DNA of 64,000 nucleotides, taken from Ralstonia sp. 25mfcol4.1. Its GTDB lineage: Bacteria; Pseudomonadota; Gammaproteobacteria; Burkholderiales; Burkholderiaceae. Under the pieces are notes generated by a model, which was not told the origin of the DNA, did no database searches, and worked only from the letters and a program-made list of their open reading frames with translations. Positions 17,101-27,964 of this stretch are shown here, piece by piece. The stretch lies in assembly GCF_900104095.1 (NCBI RefSeq), contig NZ_FNJO01000001.1:372001-436000 (forward strand), written 5' to 3'. Numbering within the stretch: the first letter of the stretch is position 1; every line of letters begins with the position of its first letter. The translations under genes were made by a program, and so were the position numbers.

Positions 17101-20100
17101 ATGAAACGCATGCTGTTTAACGCGACGCAACAGGAGGAGTTGCGCGTCGCGATCGTCGATGGCCAGAAACTGATCGACATCGACATCGAAACCGCCGGGC
17201 GCGAACAGCGCAAAGGCAACATCTACAAGGGTGTCATCACCCGCATCGAACCGTCGCTGGAAGCCTGCTTCGTCAATTACGGCGAAGAGCGCCACGGCTT
17301 CCTGCCGTTCAAGGAAGTGGCCCGGGCCTTCTTCAAGGACGGCGTGGACGTGCGCAATGCGCGCATCCAGGACGCCCTGCATGAAGGCCAGGAACTGATC
17401 GTCCAGGTGGAAAAGGAAGAACGTGGCAACAAGGGCGCCGCCCTGACCACGTTCATCTCGCTGGCCGGCCGCTACCTGGTTCTGATGCCGAACAATCCGC
17501 GTGGCGGCGGCGTGTCGCGCCGCATCGAGGGCGAAGAACGTCAGGAACTGCGCGAGACGATGGCGCAGCTGCAGGTGCCGGAAGGCATGAGCATCATCGC
17601 CCGCACTGCCGGCATCGGCCGTGCCGCCGAGGAACTGCAGTGGGACCTGAACTACCTGCTGCAACTGTGGAAGGCCATCGACGGCGCCGCCGGCGACAAC
17701 AAGGCCCCGCTGCTGATCTATCTGGAATCGAGCCTGGTGATCCGCGCCATCCGCGATTACTTCCAGCCCGATATCGGCGAGATCCTGATCGATACCGACG
17801 AGATCTACGAGCAGGCGCGCGCCTTCATGAGCGTGGTCATGCCCGACAACATGAGCCGCGTGAAGAAGTACCGCGACGACGTGCCGCTCTTCTCGCGTTT
17901 CCAGATCGAGCACCAGATCGAATCGGCGTACTCGCGCATGGTGATGCTGCCGTCCGGCGGTGCCATCGTGATCGACCATACCGAAGCCCTCGTGTCTGTT
18001 GACGTGAACTCGGCCCGCGCCACCAAGGGCGCGGACATCGAGGAAACCGCGCTGCGCACGAACCTGGAAGCCGCCGACGAAATCGCCCGCCAGCTGCGCC
18101 TGCGCGACCTGGGCGGCCTGATCGTCATCGACTTCATCGACATGGAGTCCGGCAAGGCCCAGAAGGACGTGGAAACGCGCCTCAAGGACGCGCTGCGTCA
18201 CGACCGCGCCCGCGTGCAGATGGGCAAGATCAGCCGTTTCGGCCTGATGGAGCTGTCGCGCCAGCGCCTGCGTCCGTCGCTGTCGGAAGGCTCGCACATC
18301 ACCTGCCCGCGCTGCAATGGAACAGGTCATATCCGCGATACCGAATCGTCCGCCCTGCAGGTGCTGCGCATCATCCAGGAAGAGGCGATGAAGGAAAACA
18401 CGGCCGCCATCCACTGCCAGGTGCCGGTGGAAGTGGCCGCTTTCCTGCTGAACGAGAAGCGTCAGGACATCAACCTGATCGAACTGCGCTTCAAGGTCAA
18501 TGTGCTGCTGATCCCGAACAAGCATCTGGAAACGCCGCACTACAAGCTGGAGCGCCTGCGTCACGACGATCCGCGCCTGGAAGACTCGACCGCCAGCTAC
18601 CGCATGGCCGAGGCCGCCGCGAAGGAACTGGAAGCCGACACCAGCTACAGCAGCCGCAAGAAGGAAGACGCGCGTCCGCGCCAGGAAGCGGCCGTCAAGG
18701 GCATCACGCCCGACGCGCCCGCCCCGGTATCGGTGCCGCGTCCCGAGCGCGCACCGAAGCCCGAAGCCACCGCGGCTGCACGTCCCGTGCCGGCTACCCA
18801 ACCGGTGGCCAGCGGCGGTTTCGTCGCCTGGCTGAAGGGTCTGTTCGGCGTGAAGCCCGCACCGGCACCCGTGGCCGAGCCGGTCAAGCCAGCCGCTGAA
18901 ACCCCGGCGCGCGGCGAAGGCCGCCAGGGTCGTGGCGAACGCGGCCAGCGTGGTGAACGCGGCGAGCGCGGCGAAGGCCGTCAGGGCCGCGGCGAACAGC
19001 GCGGTGATCGTGGCGAACGTGGCGACCGTCAGGGTCGCGGCCAGCGCGGCGAGCGCGCGGAACGTGCCGAGCGTGGCGAACGCGCCGAGGCACAACGCGG
19101 CGAGGCACGTGAGCAACGCGAACCGCGTGAACCACGCGAACCGCGCGGCGAGCGCCCGCCGCGTGGCGACCGTCAACCGCGCGAAGCGCAGCAGGCTGCG
19201 CCGGCAATCGCCCAGGGCGAGCGCACCGAAGCGCGCCGCGAACGCAACCAGGAACGCCGCGAGCGTCAACGCGAACGCCAGCGCGAGCGCGCCGAGGCCC
19301 GCGAGACGGACGAAACCCTGAGCGTTGAAGGCACGGCACCGCAGTCGGCATTCGAGGCGGCCCAGGCTGCACCGGCTGTCATCGCGGCCGTCGATGTGCC
19401 GGAAGGCGCACTGAGCGCCGAAGCCGCCGCAACGGAAGCCGGTGAAGGCGAAGAGCGCCGCCGCCGCAACCGTCGTGGCCGCAACCGTTACCGCCGCGAG
19501 CGCGAGGACGGCAGCCTGGAAGTCAATGAAGGCAACCTGGCCGAAGTCAGCGCCGGCGTGACGGAATCGGAAGAAGAGTCGGCATCGGTAACGGCCCAGG
19601 TGGCCCCGCCGGCTGCCGAACCGGTTGCTCCGGCACCGGTGGTGCAGGCCCCCGTGGCCGCCGTGGCCGCCGCCCCGGTGGAAGCCGTGGCCTCTCCGGC
19701 CGCCCCGGTGGAGCATGTCGAACCTGCCAAGCCGGCCCCGGCAGCTGAACCGGTCTTCGCCGCCGTGGCCGAACCGCAACCGGCACCGGTGGTGACGCCC
19801 GCCCCGGCTTATCAGGCCGTCGAAACCGCGGCTATCGAAGCCCCGGCCGCGGAAGCCCCGGCACCGGTCGCCACCGCCCCGGTGGTGCATGAGCCGGTCG
19901 TCGTGACCCCGGAAGTGATTCCGGCACCGGTTCCCGCCGTGGAAGCGCCTGCCCCGGCCGCCGCTGCCCCTGTCGCGGCCGCGCCGGCTCCGGCAAGCAC
20001 CAGCACGCCGGCACTGGAGTCGATGCTCTCGACCGCCGGTCTGGAGTGGGTACGCACCGACAGCGCCAAGCTGGCCGCCGCGCAGGAAGCCGCCGCACGC

Positions 20101-20223
20101 ATCGTGCCGGCCCCGCGCGTGCCGCGCGAGCGCAAGCCGCTGCCGCCGCTGCCGGAAGGCCCGATGGTCCTCGTCGAAACGGGCGGCCAGCAGCGCGAGG
20201 CCCAGCAACAGCAGCAGCAATAA
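17101..20223 (+). CDS. rne: Ribonuclease E
   Basis: Essential endoribonuclease and degradosome scaffold, 1040 aa. The N-terminal half holds an S1 RNA-binding domain (about 36-120), the 5' sensor region and the DNase I-like catalytic site with Asp301 ([13 protein letters not shown]) and Asp344 (LIVIDFID). The zinc-link cysteines are Cys402 and Cys405 (CPRCNGTGH). From about residue 500 the protein is disordered. An Arg/Gly/Glu-rich tract (about 600-740, many RGER and RGD units) should bind RNA, followed by an Ala/Pro/Val-rich linker and a C-terminal patch ending in Gln repeats. It is divergent from rluC and ends in a strong terminator. Confidence 0.97.
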   Translation: MKRMLFNATQQEELRVAIVDGQKLIDIDIETAGREQRKGNIYKGVITRIEPSLEACFVNYGEERHGFLPFKEVARAFFKDGVDVRNARIQDALHEGQELIVQVEKEERGNKGAALTTFISLAGRYLVLMPNNPRGGGVSRRIEGEERQELRETMAQLQVPEGMSIIARTAGIGRAAEELQWDLNYLLQLWKAIDGAAGDNKAPLLIYLESSLVIRAIRDYFQPDIGEILIDTDEIYEQARAFMSVVMPDNMSRVKKYRDDVPLFSRFQIEHQIESAYSRMVMLPSGGAIVIDHTEALVSVDVNSARATKGADIEETALRTNLEAADEIARQLRLRDLGGLIVIDFIDMESGKAQKDVETRLKDALRHDRARVQMGKISRFGLMELSRQRLRPSLSEGSHITCPRCNGTGHIRDTESSALQVLRIIQEEAMKENTAAIHCQVPVEVAAFLLNEKRQDINLIELRFKVNVLLIPNKHLETPHYKLERLRHDDPRLEDSTASYRMAEAAAKELEADTSYSSRKKEDARPRQEAAVKGITPDAPAPVSVPRPERAPKPEATAAARPVPATQPVASGGFVAWLKGLFGVKPAPAPVAEPVKPAAETPARGEGRQGRGERGQRGERGERGEGRQGRGEQRGDRGERGDRQGRGQRGERAERAERGERAEAQRGEAREQREPREPREPRGERPPRGDRQPREAQQAAPAIAQGERTEARRERNQERRERQRERQRERAEARETDETLSVEGTAPQSAFEAAQAAPAVIAAVDVPEGALSAEAAATEAGEGEERRRRNRRGRNRYRREREDGSLEVNEGNLAEVSAGVTESEEESASVTAQVAPPAAEPVAPAPVVQAPVAAVAAAPVEAVASPAAPVEHVEPAKPAPAAEPVFAAVAEPQPAPVVTPAPAYQAVETAAIEAPAAEAPAPVATAPVVHEPVVVTPEVIPAPVPAVEAPAPAAAAPVAAAPAPASTSTPALESMLSTAGLEWVRTDSAKLAAAQEAAARIVPAPRVPRERKPLPPLPEGPMVLVETGGQQREAQQQQQQ

Positions 20224-20256
20224 GGCGAAACCTCGCCCCTGCAAGCTGAGTGAGAG

Positions 20257-20286
20257 AAAGGGATGGCAACCGCCGTCCCTTTTTTC
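20257..20286 (+). terminator. Intrinsic terminator after rne
   Basis: AAGGGATGGC pairs with GCCGTCCCTT (one T-G wobble) around AACC, followed by TTTTTT. It begins 34 nt after the rne stop, so moaA needs its own promoter in the next 190 nt. Confidence 0.88.
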
Positions 20287-20475
20287 ATTTGTGCGGCGGT
20301 GCCGCCGACGCGACATGGCGCAACGCTCCCGGCTGTACTGCAGTGCCCCGCCATCAACTGTGCTGTTGTCACGACAGTGTTGCGCGCGACGTGGAGGCGC
20401 CCTCGGCTAGAATGGCAGGCAGAACGGCTACCCCGGGCGCCCCACGCACGCGGTCAGCCGCGGCCCCACTCTGCC

Positions 20476-21600
20476 ATGACCGATACTGTCATTCCGATTC
20501 TTGACCTGCGCGACCATCGGTACCGATCGATGGTGCCGAGCATTCCGTCGCGCCTGCTGGCGCCGTCCGGGCTCGTGGCCGATACCCGGGGCCGGCCGCT
20601 GCATGACCTGCGGATCTCCGTTACCGACCGCTGCAACTTCCGCTGCGTCTACTGCATGCCGAAGGAGGTGTTCGACAAGGACTACACCTTCCTGCCCCAT
20701 TCCGAGCTGCTGAGCTTCGAGGAAATCGAGCGGGTCGCACGGCTGTTCGTGGCGCAGGGCGTCGAAAAGATCCGGCTGACCGGCGGCGAGCCGCTGCTGC
20801 GCAAGAACATCGAGCGCCTGGTGGAAATGCTGGCGCGCATCGAAACGGCATCGGGCAAGCCGCTGGACCTGACGCTGACCACCAATGCGTCGCTGCTGGC
20901 GCGCAAGGCGCAATCGCTGCGCGACGCCGGCCTGACCCGTGTCACGGTCAGCCTGGACGCCATCGATGATGTCACGTTCCGCAAGATGAACGACGTGGAT
21001 TTCGCCGTGCGCGACGTGCTGCATGGCATCGAGGTCGCCCAGGCCGTGGGGCTGGCCCCGATCAAGGTCAACATGGTGGTCAAGCGCGGCACCAACGATC
21101 AGGAAATCGTGCCAATGGCACGTCACTTCCGCAACAGCGGCATCATCGTCCGCTTTATCGAATTCATGGATGTCGGCGCCAGCAACCACTGGCAGATGGA
21201 CGAGGTGCTGTCTTCGGCCGATGTCGTGCGCCGTATCGACGAGGCGTTTCCGCTGGAAGCCGTACAGGCCAACTACTCGGGCGAGACCGCCGAGCGGTGG
21301 CGTTACCGCGACGGCGGCGGCGAAATCGGGGTGATTTCCAGCGTGACGCACGCGTTCTGCGGCGATTGCAGCCGCATCCGCCTGTCCACCGAAGGCCGGC
21401 TCTATCTATGCCTGTTTGCCACCGAAGGCTACGACTTGCGCGCGCTGCTCCGCGGCGGGCACAGCGACCTTGAAGTCGGCAACGCCATCGCGCAGGTGTG
21501 GCAGGCCCGCACCGACAACTATTCCGAGCAGCGAAGCGATCCCGCCGTACGCGCCGCACGCGCCGAAAGCAAGATCGAAATGTCGTATATCGGCGGCTGA
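20476..21600 (+). CDS. moaA: GTP 3',8-cyclase MoaA
   Basis: Radical SAM enzyme for the first step of molybdenum cofactor synthesis. From ATG 20476 the product is 374 aa; the frame runs further upstream into the rne terminator, so that start is rejected. The SAM cluster motif is Cys53, Cys57 and Cys60 (CNFRCVYC), preceded by RISVTDR. The C-terminal cluster lies in [21 protein letters not shown]. The protein ends in the Gly-Gly tail (SYIGG) that is needed for catalysis. An N-terminal extension of about 35 residues is present relative to E. coli MoaA. The stop overlaps the mobA start as TGATG. Confidence 0.95.
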   Translation: MTDTVIPILDLRDHRYRSMVPSIPSRLLAPSGLVADTRGRPLHDLRISVTDRCNFRCVYCMPKEVFDKDYTFLPHSELLSFEEIERVARLFVAQGVEKIRLTGGEPLLRKNIERLVEMLARIETASGKPLDLTLTTNASLLARKAQSLRDAGLTRVTVSLDAIDDVTFRKMNDVDFAVRDVLHGIEVAQAVGLAPIKVNMVVKRGTNDQEIVPMARHFRNSGIIVRFIEFMDVGASNHWQMDEVLSSADVVRRIDEAFPLEAVQANYSGETAERWRYRDGGGEIGVISSVTHAFCGDCSRIRLSTEGRLYLCLFATEGYDLRALLRGGHSDLEVGNAIAQVWQARTDNYSEQRSDPAVRAARAESKIEMSYIGG

Positions 21601-22211
21601 TGATTGCGCGCGATGACATCACGGGCCTGATCCTGGCCGGCGGCCGCGGCAGCCGGATGGGCGGCACCGACAAGGGCCTGCAGCCATTCCAGGGGACGCC
21701 GATGGTGCAGCACACGTTGCAGCGCCTGGCCCCGCAGACCGGATCGCTGCTGATCAATGCCAACCGCAACCCCGAACGCTACGCCACCTTTGGTGTGCCG
21801 GTGATCGCCGACACCATCGCCGATTTCGCCGGCCCCCTCGCCGGCATGCTGGCCGGGCTGGCGCAGTGCCGGACGCCATGGCTGGTCACTGCCCCCTGCG
21901 ACACCCCTTTCCTGCCGGCCGACCTGGTGGTGCGACTGACCCAGGGTATCGAGGATGAACACGCCGACATCGCCGTGCCAGTGACCGTGGACGCAGATGG
22001 CCGACGCCGCTTGCAACCCGTGTTCTGCCTGATGCCGGTGACCGCCGCTGCCGGGCTGCAGGCGTACGTGGACGCCGGCCATCGCAGGATCGAAAGCTGG
22101 GTCACCGGCCAGCGGCTGGCGCAGGTCATGTTCGACGACGCGCAGGCCTTTGCAAACATCAACACGCTGGACGAACTCCGCGAGCACGAGGCCGCTGGCC
22201 GATCCGGCTAG
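21600..22211 (+). CDS. mobA: Molybdenum cofactor guanylyltransferase
   Basis: Attaches GMP to molybdopterin to form the bis-MGD cofactor. The protein is 203 aa from ATG 21600, which shares one base with the moaA stop. The nucleotide-binding signature is LILAGGRGSRMGGTDKGL (10-27), followed by the acidic site in TAPCDTPFLP. An in-frame extension of 34 codons lies inside moaA and is rejected. It is second in moaA-mobA-moeA. Confidence 0.94.
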   Translation: MIARDDITGLILAGGRGSRMGGTDKGLQPFQGTPMVQHTLQRLAPQTGSLLINANRNPERYATFGVPVIADTIADFAGPLAGMLAGLAQCRTPWLVTAPCDTPFLPADLVVRLTQGIEDEHADIAVPVTVDADGRRRLQPVFCLMPVTAAAGLQAYVDAGHRRIESWVTGQRLAQVMFDDAQAFANINTLDELREHEAAGRSG

Positions 22212-22265
22212 ACTCTCACCCAAATTCCCATATCGCCGACGCGTGCGCGTGTCACGACCCAGACC

Positions 22266-23552
22266 ATGCCTTCGCTGCAATCCGTCATCTCCTGCCAGTC
22301 CGACTACGATCCCACCGCCCTGCCGGTGGACCAGGCCAACGCCATCATTGCCGATGTGGTGGATCCGGTCCGTGGCATCGAGCAGCTTGCGATTCGTAGC
22401 GCGCTGGACCGCGTGCTGGCCGTCGACGTGATGTCGCCCATCGACGTCCCCGCGCACGACAACTCGGCCATGGACGGCTACGCGTTCTCCAGCCGGGCGC
22501 TGACCCAGGGCGACGCAAGTATCGCGCTGGAGGTCATCGGCACCGCCTACGCCGGCAACGCCTTCGCCGGCGAGGCGCAGGCGGGCCAGGCGGTTCGCAT
22601 CATGACCGGAGCCATCATGCCGGCAGGCTGCGACACCGTGATTCCGCAGGAATTCGTGGAGGTCCAGGCGGGTGGCAATCTGGTGCGCTTTGCGCCCGAC
22701 GCCGTACGCGCAGGCGACAACCGACGGCTGCGCGGCGAAGACCTGGCGCGCGGCCAGGCCGCATTGCACGCGGGGCGGATCCTGACGCCGGCCGATCTGG
22801 GCATGCTGGCGTCGCTGGGCGTGGCCGAGGTAAAGGTACGCCGACGCCTGCGGGTGGCATTTTTCTCGACCGGCGACGAACTGCGATCGATCGGCGAGCC
22901 GCTCGATCCAGGCTGCGTCTACGACTCGAATCGCTACACGTTGCACGGCATGCTGCGCCGGCTCAATGTGGACCTGATCGACATGGGCGTGGTGCGCGAC
23001 GACCCCGAACTCATGGAGGCGGCATTCCGCAGCGCCTGCGAGAATGCCGACGCCATCATCACCTCGGGCGGCGTATCGGTCGGCGATGCCGACTATACGA
23101 AGCAGATCATGGAAAAACTGGGCGATGTCACGTTCTGGAAGATCGCGATGCGACCGGGACGTCCGATGGCGTTCGGCCGGATTTCGTCGAACGGCCATGA
23201 TGCCGTGCTGTTCGGCCTGCCGGGCAATCCCGTGGCCGTGATGGTCACCTTCTATCATTTCGTGCGCGGCGCCCTGCACCGGCTGATGGGTGCCAACGTG
23301 GCGCCGCTGCCGCGCCTCCGGGTACGAACCACGACGCCGATTCGCAAGAAGCCGGGCCGTACCGAATTCCAGCGCGGCATCCTGGCGCCGGGCGCCGACG
23401 GCAATCTGGAGGTGCGGCTGACGGGCCAGCAAGGCTCTGGCGTGCTGCGGTCGATGAGCGAAGCCAATTGCTTTGTCGTGCTCGATCACGACCAGGGTTC
23501 GGTGGCGGCCGGAGACACCGTGCAGGTCATGCTGTTCGATGGTCTGGTCTGA
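22266..23552 (+). CDS. moeA: Molybdopterin molybdenumtransferase
   Basis: Inserts molybdate into adenylated molybdopterin. The protein is 428 aa. It has VPAHDNSAMDGYAF (about 62-75), VYDSNRYTL and the MPT-binding core TSGGVSVGDADYTK (about 262-275), and ends with the small C-terminal domain IV (about 345-428). It starts 54 nt after mobA, completing a three-gene cofactor operon. Another moeA copy elsewhere cannot be excluded. Confidence 0.95.
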   Translation: MPSLQSVISCQSDYDPTALPVDQANAIIADVVDPVRGIEQLAIRSALDRVLAVDVMSPIDVPAHDNSAMDGYAFSSRALTQGDASIALEVIGTAYAGNAFAGEAQAGQAVRIMTGAIMPAGCDTVIPQEFVEVQAGGNLVRFAPDAVRAGDNRRLRGEDLARGQAALHAGRILTPADLGMLASLGVAEVKVRRRLRVAFFSTGDELRSIGEPLDPGCVYDSNRYTLHGMLRRLNVDLIDMGVVRDDPELMEAAFRSACENADAIITSGGVSVGDADYTKQIMEKLGDVTFWKIAMRPGRPMAFGRISSNGHDAVLFGLPGNPVAVMVTFYHFVRGALHRLMGANVAPLPRLRVRTTTPIRKKPGRTEFQRGILAPGADGNLEVRLTGQQGSGVLRSMSEANCFVVLDHDQGSVAAGDTVQVMLFDGLV

Positions 23553-23827
23553 CGGCGGACGCCGTGGCCGCGGCGCGCAGCAACGGATGTCGTCCCGCTA
23601 AGCGGAACACCGCCGCGCGGCATGAATCGTTCCGATTCATGCATCACCCACCCTACCAGGCGAGGGTCACTGCCGGCGGTGTCGTTTTTGTGCCGCATAC
23701 ATTGTCGGAAAGCACCGTTGCCGTCTGAAATGCCTCATCCGGCAGTCGGGCGGTCTAGGCGTCGCAAGCCCCAATCGTTACACTTGCAGCACGAAAATCC
23801 GAATCCCCCAATATCTTGTCTGTCGTC

Positions 23828-24109
23828 ATGCACCAGGAGATCGCGTACCTCCATCCCGTCAAGACTGCCCGGGCACTTGTGCTGGTCTATCTGTGCTTTT
23901 CGGTGCCGATCGTGGCCATGGGCCTGTTCGTCGCCTTCGTGCGCTATGGCGATCTGCCCGGCATTGCAGTCTTTACCGCCCTGATCCTCAACGCACTGAT
24001 TGGCTTTGGCCTGCTCTGGCTGGGCTGCCGCGCCTACAACTGGGTGGCCGCGCGCTTCGGCGGCATCGAGGTTCACATCCGTGAACTGAGCCCGGAAGAT
24101 CGCCAGTAA
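23828..24109 (+). CDS. Small two-helix membrane protein, unknown function
   Basis: A 93-aa protein from ATG 23828 (a TTG four codons earlier is the alternative). Two hydrophobic segments lie about residues 17-39 (LVLVYLCFSVPIVAMGLFVAFV) and 44-65 (ALILNALIGFGLLWLGC), with short polar ends. I do not recognise a family. It lies 275 nt after moeA and converges on rmuC. Base usage resembles its neighbours and the frame is intact, so I treat it as a real conserved hypothetical. Confidence 0.6.
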   Translation: MHQEIAYLHPVKTARALVLVYLCFSVPIVAMGLFVAFVRYGDLPGIAVFTALILNALIGFGLLWLGCRAYNWVAARFGGIEVHIRELSPEDRQ

Positions 24110-24139
24110 TTTGCCTCCGGGGCGATATTTGATCGTCGG

Positions 24140-25507
24140 CTAGGCCAATCGATCTTCATGCTGCCCCGCGCTCTCGTCAGCCGGGGCGGTATCAGCAGCC
24201 GTCTCCGGGCCGATCATCCCTGACGTTCCCAGAAGCTGCTCCGCGATCTCGCCCGGCAGCGCCTCCACGGTGCGCAGCTTGCGCTCCATCTGCCTGGTAC
24301 GGACTTCCGCCTGTTCGATATTGCGTGCCGCGCGCACCAGCGTATCGCGCGTTTTCGCCAGAACTTCGCCAAATTTGCCGAATTCGGTCTTCACGGCACC
24401 CAGCACTTCCCATACTTCGCTCGACCGCTTTTCCAGCGCCAGCGTCCGGAATCCCATCTGCAGGCTGTTGAGCAGCGCCGTCAGCGTCGTGGGGCCGGCC
24501 ACGGTCACGCGGAAATCGCGCTGCAGCATGTCGGTCAGGCCCGGGCGCCGCAGGACTTCCGCATAGAGGCCTTCAGTCGGCAGGAACAGGATGGCGAAAT
24601 CGGTGGTGGCCGGCGGCGCCAGGTATTTCTCGGCAATGGTCTGCGCCTCGCGGCGCACCGCCACTTCCAGCTCACGGCTGAACGCGTTCACCCCGTCCAC
24701 GTCGCCGCGCTCCTGCGCGTCGACCAGTCGCTCGTACTGTTCCTTCGGGAATTTGGCGTCGATCGGTAGCCAGACCGGGCTGCCGCCAACCTCGCGGCCC
24801 GGCAGGCGGATGGCAAACTCGACCCGCGCCCCGGAATTGCGCACGGTCTCCACGTTCTTGCCGTACTGATCCGGCGTCAGGATCTGCTCAAGCAGCATGG
24901 CCAGCTGCACCTCGCCCCAGGTGCCCCGCGTCTTGACATTGGTCAGCACGCGCTTGAGATCCCCTACCCCCTGCGCCAGCATCTGCATTTCGCCCAGCCC
25001 GCGATGCACCTGCTCCAGCCGCTCCGACACGAGCTTGAACGATTCGCCCAGCCGTTGCTCCAGCGTGGCGTGCAGCTTTTCGTCCACCGTACGTCGCATT
25101 TCCTCCAGTTTGGCGGCGTTATTGGCCTCGATATCACGCAGCTTCTGCTCCAGCGTCGCGCGCACGTCTGCCAGGCGCCGCTCGTTGGCCTCCGACATCT
25201 GCGCAAGCTGTTGCTGCTGCACCGTGGCGATACTGGTCAGCTGCGTCGACAACTGCTGCTGGAACCGCAGCATGTGCTGCCCCGACTCGCTGCGGCTGCC
25301 GCGCGCCGTTTCGGCCAGTTCGGTGCGCAGTTCGCGCTCCAGGCGCTCCAGCCCGCGCGCGGTGTCCTCGCGCACGTCGTCGCGCAGGTCGCCCAGCATC
25401 GGCAACAGGTCGCCGGAGCCGGGGCGCGACTGGCGCATCAACAGCACGATCAGCAGGATCACAGCCGCCACCGCGGCGGCCAGGGTCAGCAAAGGGATAA
25501 GCGACAT
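24140..25507 (-). CDS. rmuC: DNA recombination protein RmuC
   Basis: Membrane-anchored RmuC-family protein, thought to limit inversions at short inverted repeats. The product is 455 aa from ATG 25507. It has an N-terminal membrane helix (about residues 4-24), a long coiled coil (about 40-190, rich in Glu, Gln and Arg) and the conserved RmuC domain (about 200-400). That domain contains TRGTWGEVQLAMLLEQIL and IDAKFPKEQYERL. The nuclease-like core is related to restriction endonuclease folds. It follows the dehydrogenase gene by 25 nt. Confidence 0.92.
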   Translation of the reverse strand: MSLIPLLTLAAAVAAVILLIVLLMRQSRPGSGDLLPMLGDLRDDVREDTARGLERLERELRTELAETARGSRSESGQHMLRFQQQLSTQLTSIATVQQQQLAQMSEANERRLADVRATLEQKLRDIEANNAAKLEEMRRTVDEKLHATLEQRLGESFKLVSERLEQVHRGLGEMQMLAQGVGDLKRVLTNVKTRGTWGEVQLAMLLEQILTPDQYGKNVETVRNSGARVEFAIRLPGREVGGSPVWLPIDAKFPKEQYERLVDAQERGDVDGVNAFSRELEVAVRREAQTIAEKYLAPPATTDFAILFLPTEGLYAEVLRRPGLTDMLQRDFRVTVAGPTTLTALLNSLQMGFRTLALEKRSSEVWEVLGAVKTEFGKFGEVLAKTRDTLVRAARNIEQAEVRTRQMERKLRTVEALPGEIAEQLLGTSGMIGPETAADTAPADESAGQHEDRLA

Positions 25508-25532
25508 GGAAATAAAGCTGGCGATCCGTCGG

Positions 25533-26537
25533 TCAACGGCGGCGCGGCATGACCTCGGGATTGATGACGGTCTGGGGCTCGCCGGCCTGCGGGCCGGCGT
25601 CAAGGGCGGCGATCAGGTTGTCGGCCGCCAGGTTGGCCATGGCACGGCGGGTCTTTTCCGACGCGCTGGCGATGTGCGGCGTCAGCACGACGTTCGGCAC
25701 GGTCAGCAGGTCGGGATGCACGCTCGGCTCGCCCTCGAACACATCGAGCCCTGCGGCAAAGATCTTGTGATCGCGCAATGCTGCGGCAAGCGCACCGTCG
25801 TCGACGATGCCGCCGCGCGCCAGGTTGATCAGCGTGGCCGTGGGCTTCATCAGCGCCAGCTCCGCCGCGCCGATCGCATGGTGGCTCTCGGGACTGTACG
25901 GCAGCACCAGGATCAGGTGGTCCGACTGTTTCAGCAGTTCGGCCTTGCTGACGTAGCGCGCATTGAGCGACTGCTCGACATCGGCCGGCAACTGGCTGCG
26001 GTTGTGATACAGCACCTGCATGCCAAAGCCTGCCGCACGGCGGGCCAGGCCCTGCCCGATGCGCCCCATGCCCAGAATGCCCAGCGTGCTGCCGTACACG
26101 TCCATGCCCACCAGCATGTCGTAGCTCCAACGCTCCCACTTGCCGGCGCGCAGGTAGTGCTCGCTCTCGGTCACGCGGCGCGCGGTGGCCATCAGCAGCG
26201 CCCAGCCGAAATCGGCCGTGGTCTCTGTCAGCACATCGGGCGTGTTCGTCGCCACGATGCCCGCCGCGGTCAGCGCCGGCACGTCGAGGTTGTTGTAGCC
26301 CACCGCCATGTTGCAGACCGCCCGCAGCTGCGGCAGCGCGGCGACCAGGTCGCCATCGATCCTGTCCGCCGCATTGGCCAGCACGCCGGCCTTGCCGGCC
26401 AGCCGCGCCCGCAATGCCGCCGCATCGAGGACCACGTCCTCCTGGTTGGCATCGACGTCGAAATATTGCGAAAGCCGCTCGATCACATCGGGGAAGATGG
26501 CGCGCGTGACAAGGACAGGGGGCTTCATGGCAGTCAT
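25533..26537 (-). CDS. D-isomer-specific 2-hydroxyacid dehydrogenase (glyoxylate/hydroxypyruvate reductase type)
   Basis: 334-aa NAD(P)-dependent reductase of 2-keto acids. The Rossmann motif is GILGMGRIGQGLARRA (about 152-167). The catalytic Arg lies in NLARGGIVDD, the Glu in DVFEGEP and the His in TPHIASAS. The closest type is GhrB-like glyoxylate/2-ketogluconate reductase, but the substrate is not certain. The start ATG at 26537 overlaps the upstream antiporter stop as ATGA; an ATG three codons later is an alternative. This coupling suggests co-transcription with the antiporter. Confidence 0.88.
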   Translation of the reverse strand: MTAMKPPVLVTRAIFPDVIERLSQYFDVDANQEDVVLDAAALRARLAGKAGVLANAADRIDGDLVAALPQLRAVCNMAVGYNNLDVPALTAAGIVATNTPDVLTETTADFGWALLMATARRVTESEHYLRAGKWERWSYDMLVGMDVYGSTLGILGMGRIGQGLARRAAGFGMQVLYHNRSQLPADVEQSLNARYVSKAELLKQSDHLILVLPYSPESHHAIGAAELALMKPTATLINLARGGIVDDGALAAALRDHKIFAAGLDVFEGEPSVHPDLLTVPNVVLTPHIASASEKTRRAMANLAADNLIAALDAGPQAGEPQTVINPEVMPRRR

Positions 26538-27964
26538 ACGTGGAAGAAGAGGAACGTCATCACCAGGAACAGCGGCACCAGCACGGCGCAGGACCACGCC
26601 ATGTAGCCGAAAAAGCTCGGCATGCGCACGCCACGGCTTTCGGCAATCGCCTTGACCATCAGGTTGGGCGCGTTGCCGATATAGGTATTTGCGCCCATGA
26701 ACACGGCGCCGGCCGAGATGGCGGCCAGCGTCGAGGCATCGCGCGTCATGAGCGTGGCCGCGTCACCGCCGGCGGTATTGAAGAACACCAGGTAGGTCGG
26801 CGCGTTGTCGAGGAACGACGACAGGATGCCGGTGGCCCAGAAGTACATGCTGTCGATCGGCTGCCCGTTGCCGTCGCTGACGGCCCGGATCACGCCGGCA
26901 AACGCGCCATCGGTGCCGGCCTTGAGCATGGCGATCACCGGTATGATCGTCAGGAAGATGCCCGCAAACAGCTTGCCCACTTCGAGCATCGGCTCCCAGT
27001 TGAACTCGTTGCCGCTGCGCGCGGCATGCGGCGTCGCCACCAGCGACACCAGCGTCACCACCACGAGCAGCCCATCGCGCACCAGCGCGGGCAGCGGCAC
27101 CTCCGTACCCATCACGTCGAATGCCACGCCCGGTTTCCAGAGCCCGCTCATCAGTACCAGGCCCACCACGGCTGCCAGCAGCAGGAAATTGACCTTGCCT
27201 TCGAGCCGGATACCGGCCGAGTCCGGCGTGGGGTCCTGCGCCTGCGGCAGCTCCTCTTCGCGCCGGAGAAAGTAGTACCGGTCGATGGCGTAGAACAGTG
27301 CCAGCAGCACCACCCAGATAAAGATCGTCTCCGGCAGGATGTTGCGCAGCGTCCAGGAGAACTCCACGCCCTTGAGGAAGCCCAGGAACAGCGGCGGATC
27401 GCCAAGCGGGGTCAGCGCACCGCCGGCATTGGCCACCAGGAAGATAAAGAACACCACCACGTGGGCCACGTGGCGCCGGTTGTCATTGGCGCGCAGCAGC
27501 GGCCGGATCAGCAGCATCGCGGCGCCCGTGGTGCCCATGAGGCTGGCCAGCACCGTACCCAGCGCCAGGATGCCCGTGTTGAGCCGCGGGGTGGCGTGCA
27601 GGTTGCCCCGCACGCAGATGCCCCCCGCCACCACATAAAGCGCGGTCAGCAGGATGATGAACGGGATGTACTCGGCCAGCAGCGCATGCACGGCGTTGGC
27701 GGCGGCCGCGTGCACGCCGAACTGCGCAGCGAACGGCACGAGGAACAGCGCCGCCCAGGCCGCGGCGATCTTGCCGTAGTGGTGATGCCAGAATTTCGGC
27801 GCAACGAGTGGAAACAGCGCGATCGACAGCAGGATACCGGCGAACGGCACGCCCCAGACAGGCGACAGCGCGGCACCATCGAAATCGGCGGCGGATGCCA
27901 GGGCCGGCGACAGCAGCAACGTGGCAAGCAGATATTGAGGAAGCAGCGTGACTTCACGACGCAT
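26534..27964 (-). CDS. NhaD-like Na+/H+ antiporter / citrate transporter superfamily protein
   Basis: 476-aa integral membrane protein of the ion transporter superfamily that includes NhaD, ArsB and CitM. It has a leader-like first helix (LLATLLLSPALASAA) and about twelve further hydrophobic segments. The repeated loop motifs GTTGAAMLL, NAGGALTPLGDPPLF and SFLDNAPTYLVFF are typical of NhaD-type antiporters. ATG 27964 has AAGGAG upstream; a 41-codon extension lacks support. The 206-nt gap to lutC suggests its own promoter. The transported ion is inferred only. Confidence 0.75.
   Translation of the reverse strand: MRREVTLLPQYLLATLLLSPALASAADFDGAALSPVWGVPFAGILLSIALFPLVAPKFWHHHYGKIAAAWAALFLVPFAAQFGVHAAAANAVHALLAEYIPFIILLTALYVVAGGICVRGNLHATPRLNTGILALGTVLASLMGTTGAAMLLIRPLLRANDNRRHVAHVVVFFIFLVANAGGALTPLGDPPLFLGFLKGVEFSWTLRNILPETIFIWVVLLALFYAIDRYYFLRREEELPQAQDPTPDSAGIRLEGKVNFLLLAAVVGLVLMSGLWKPGVAFDVMGTEVPLPALVRDGLLVVVTLVSLVATPHAARSGNEFNWEPMLEVGKLFAGIFLTIIPVIAMLKAGTDGAFAGVIRAVSDGNGQPIDSMYFWATGILSSFLDNAPTYLVFFNTAGGDAATLMTRDASTLAAISAGAVFMGANTYIGNAPNLMVKAIAESRGVRMPSFFGYMAWSCAVLVPLFLVMTFLFFHV

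Noticed and set aside
16471..20316. 1281-codon open frame antisense to rne and its leader, longer than rne itself
   Set aside because: Low-complexity His/Arg/Gly/Ala/Leu-rich product with no domain; GC-rich codon bias removes stops on the opposite strand. rne has clear catalytic motifs.
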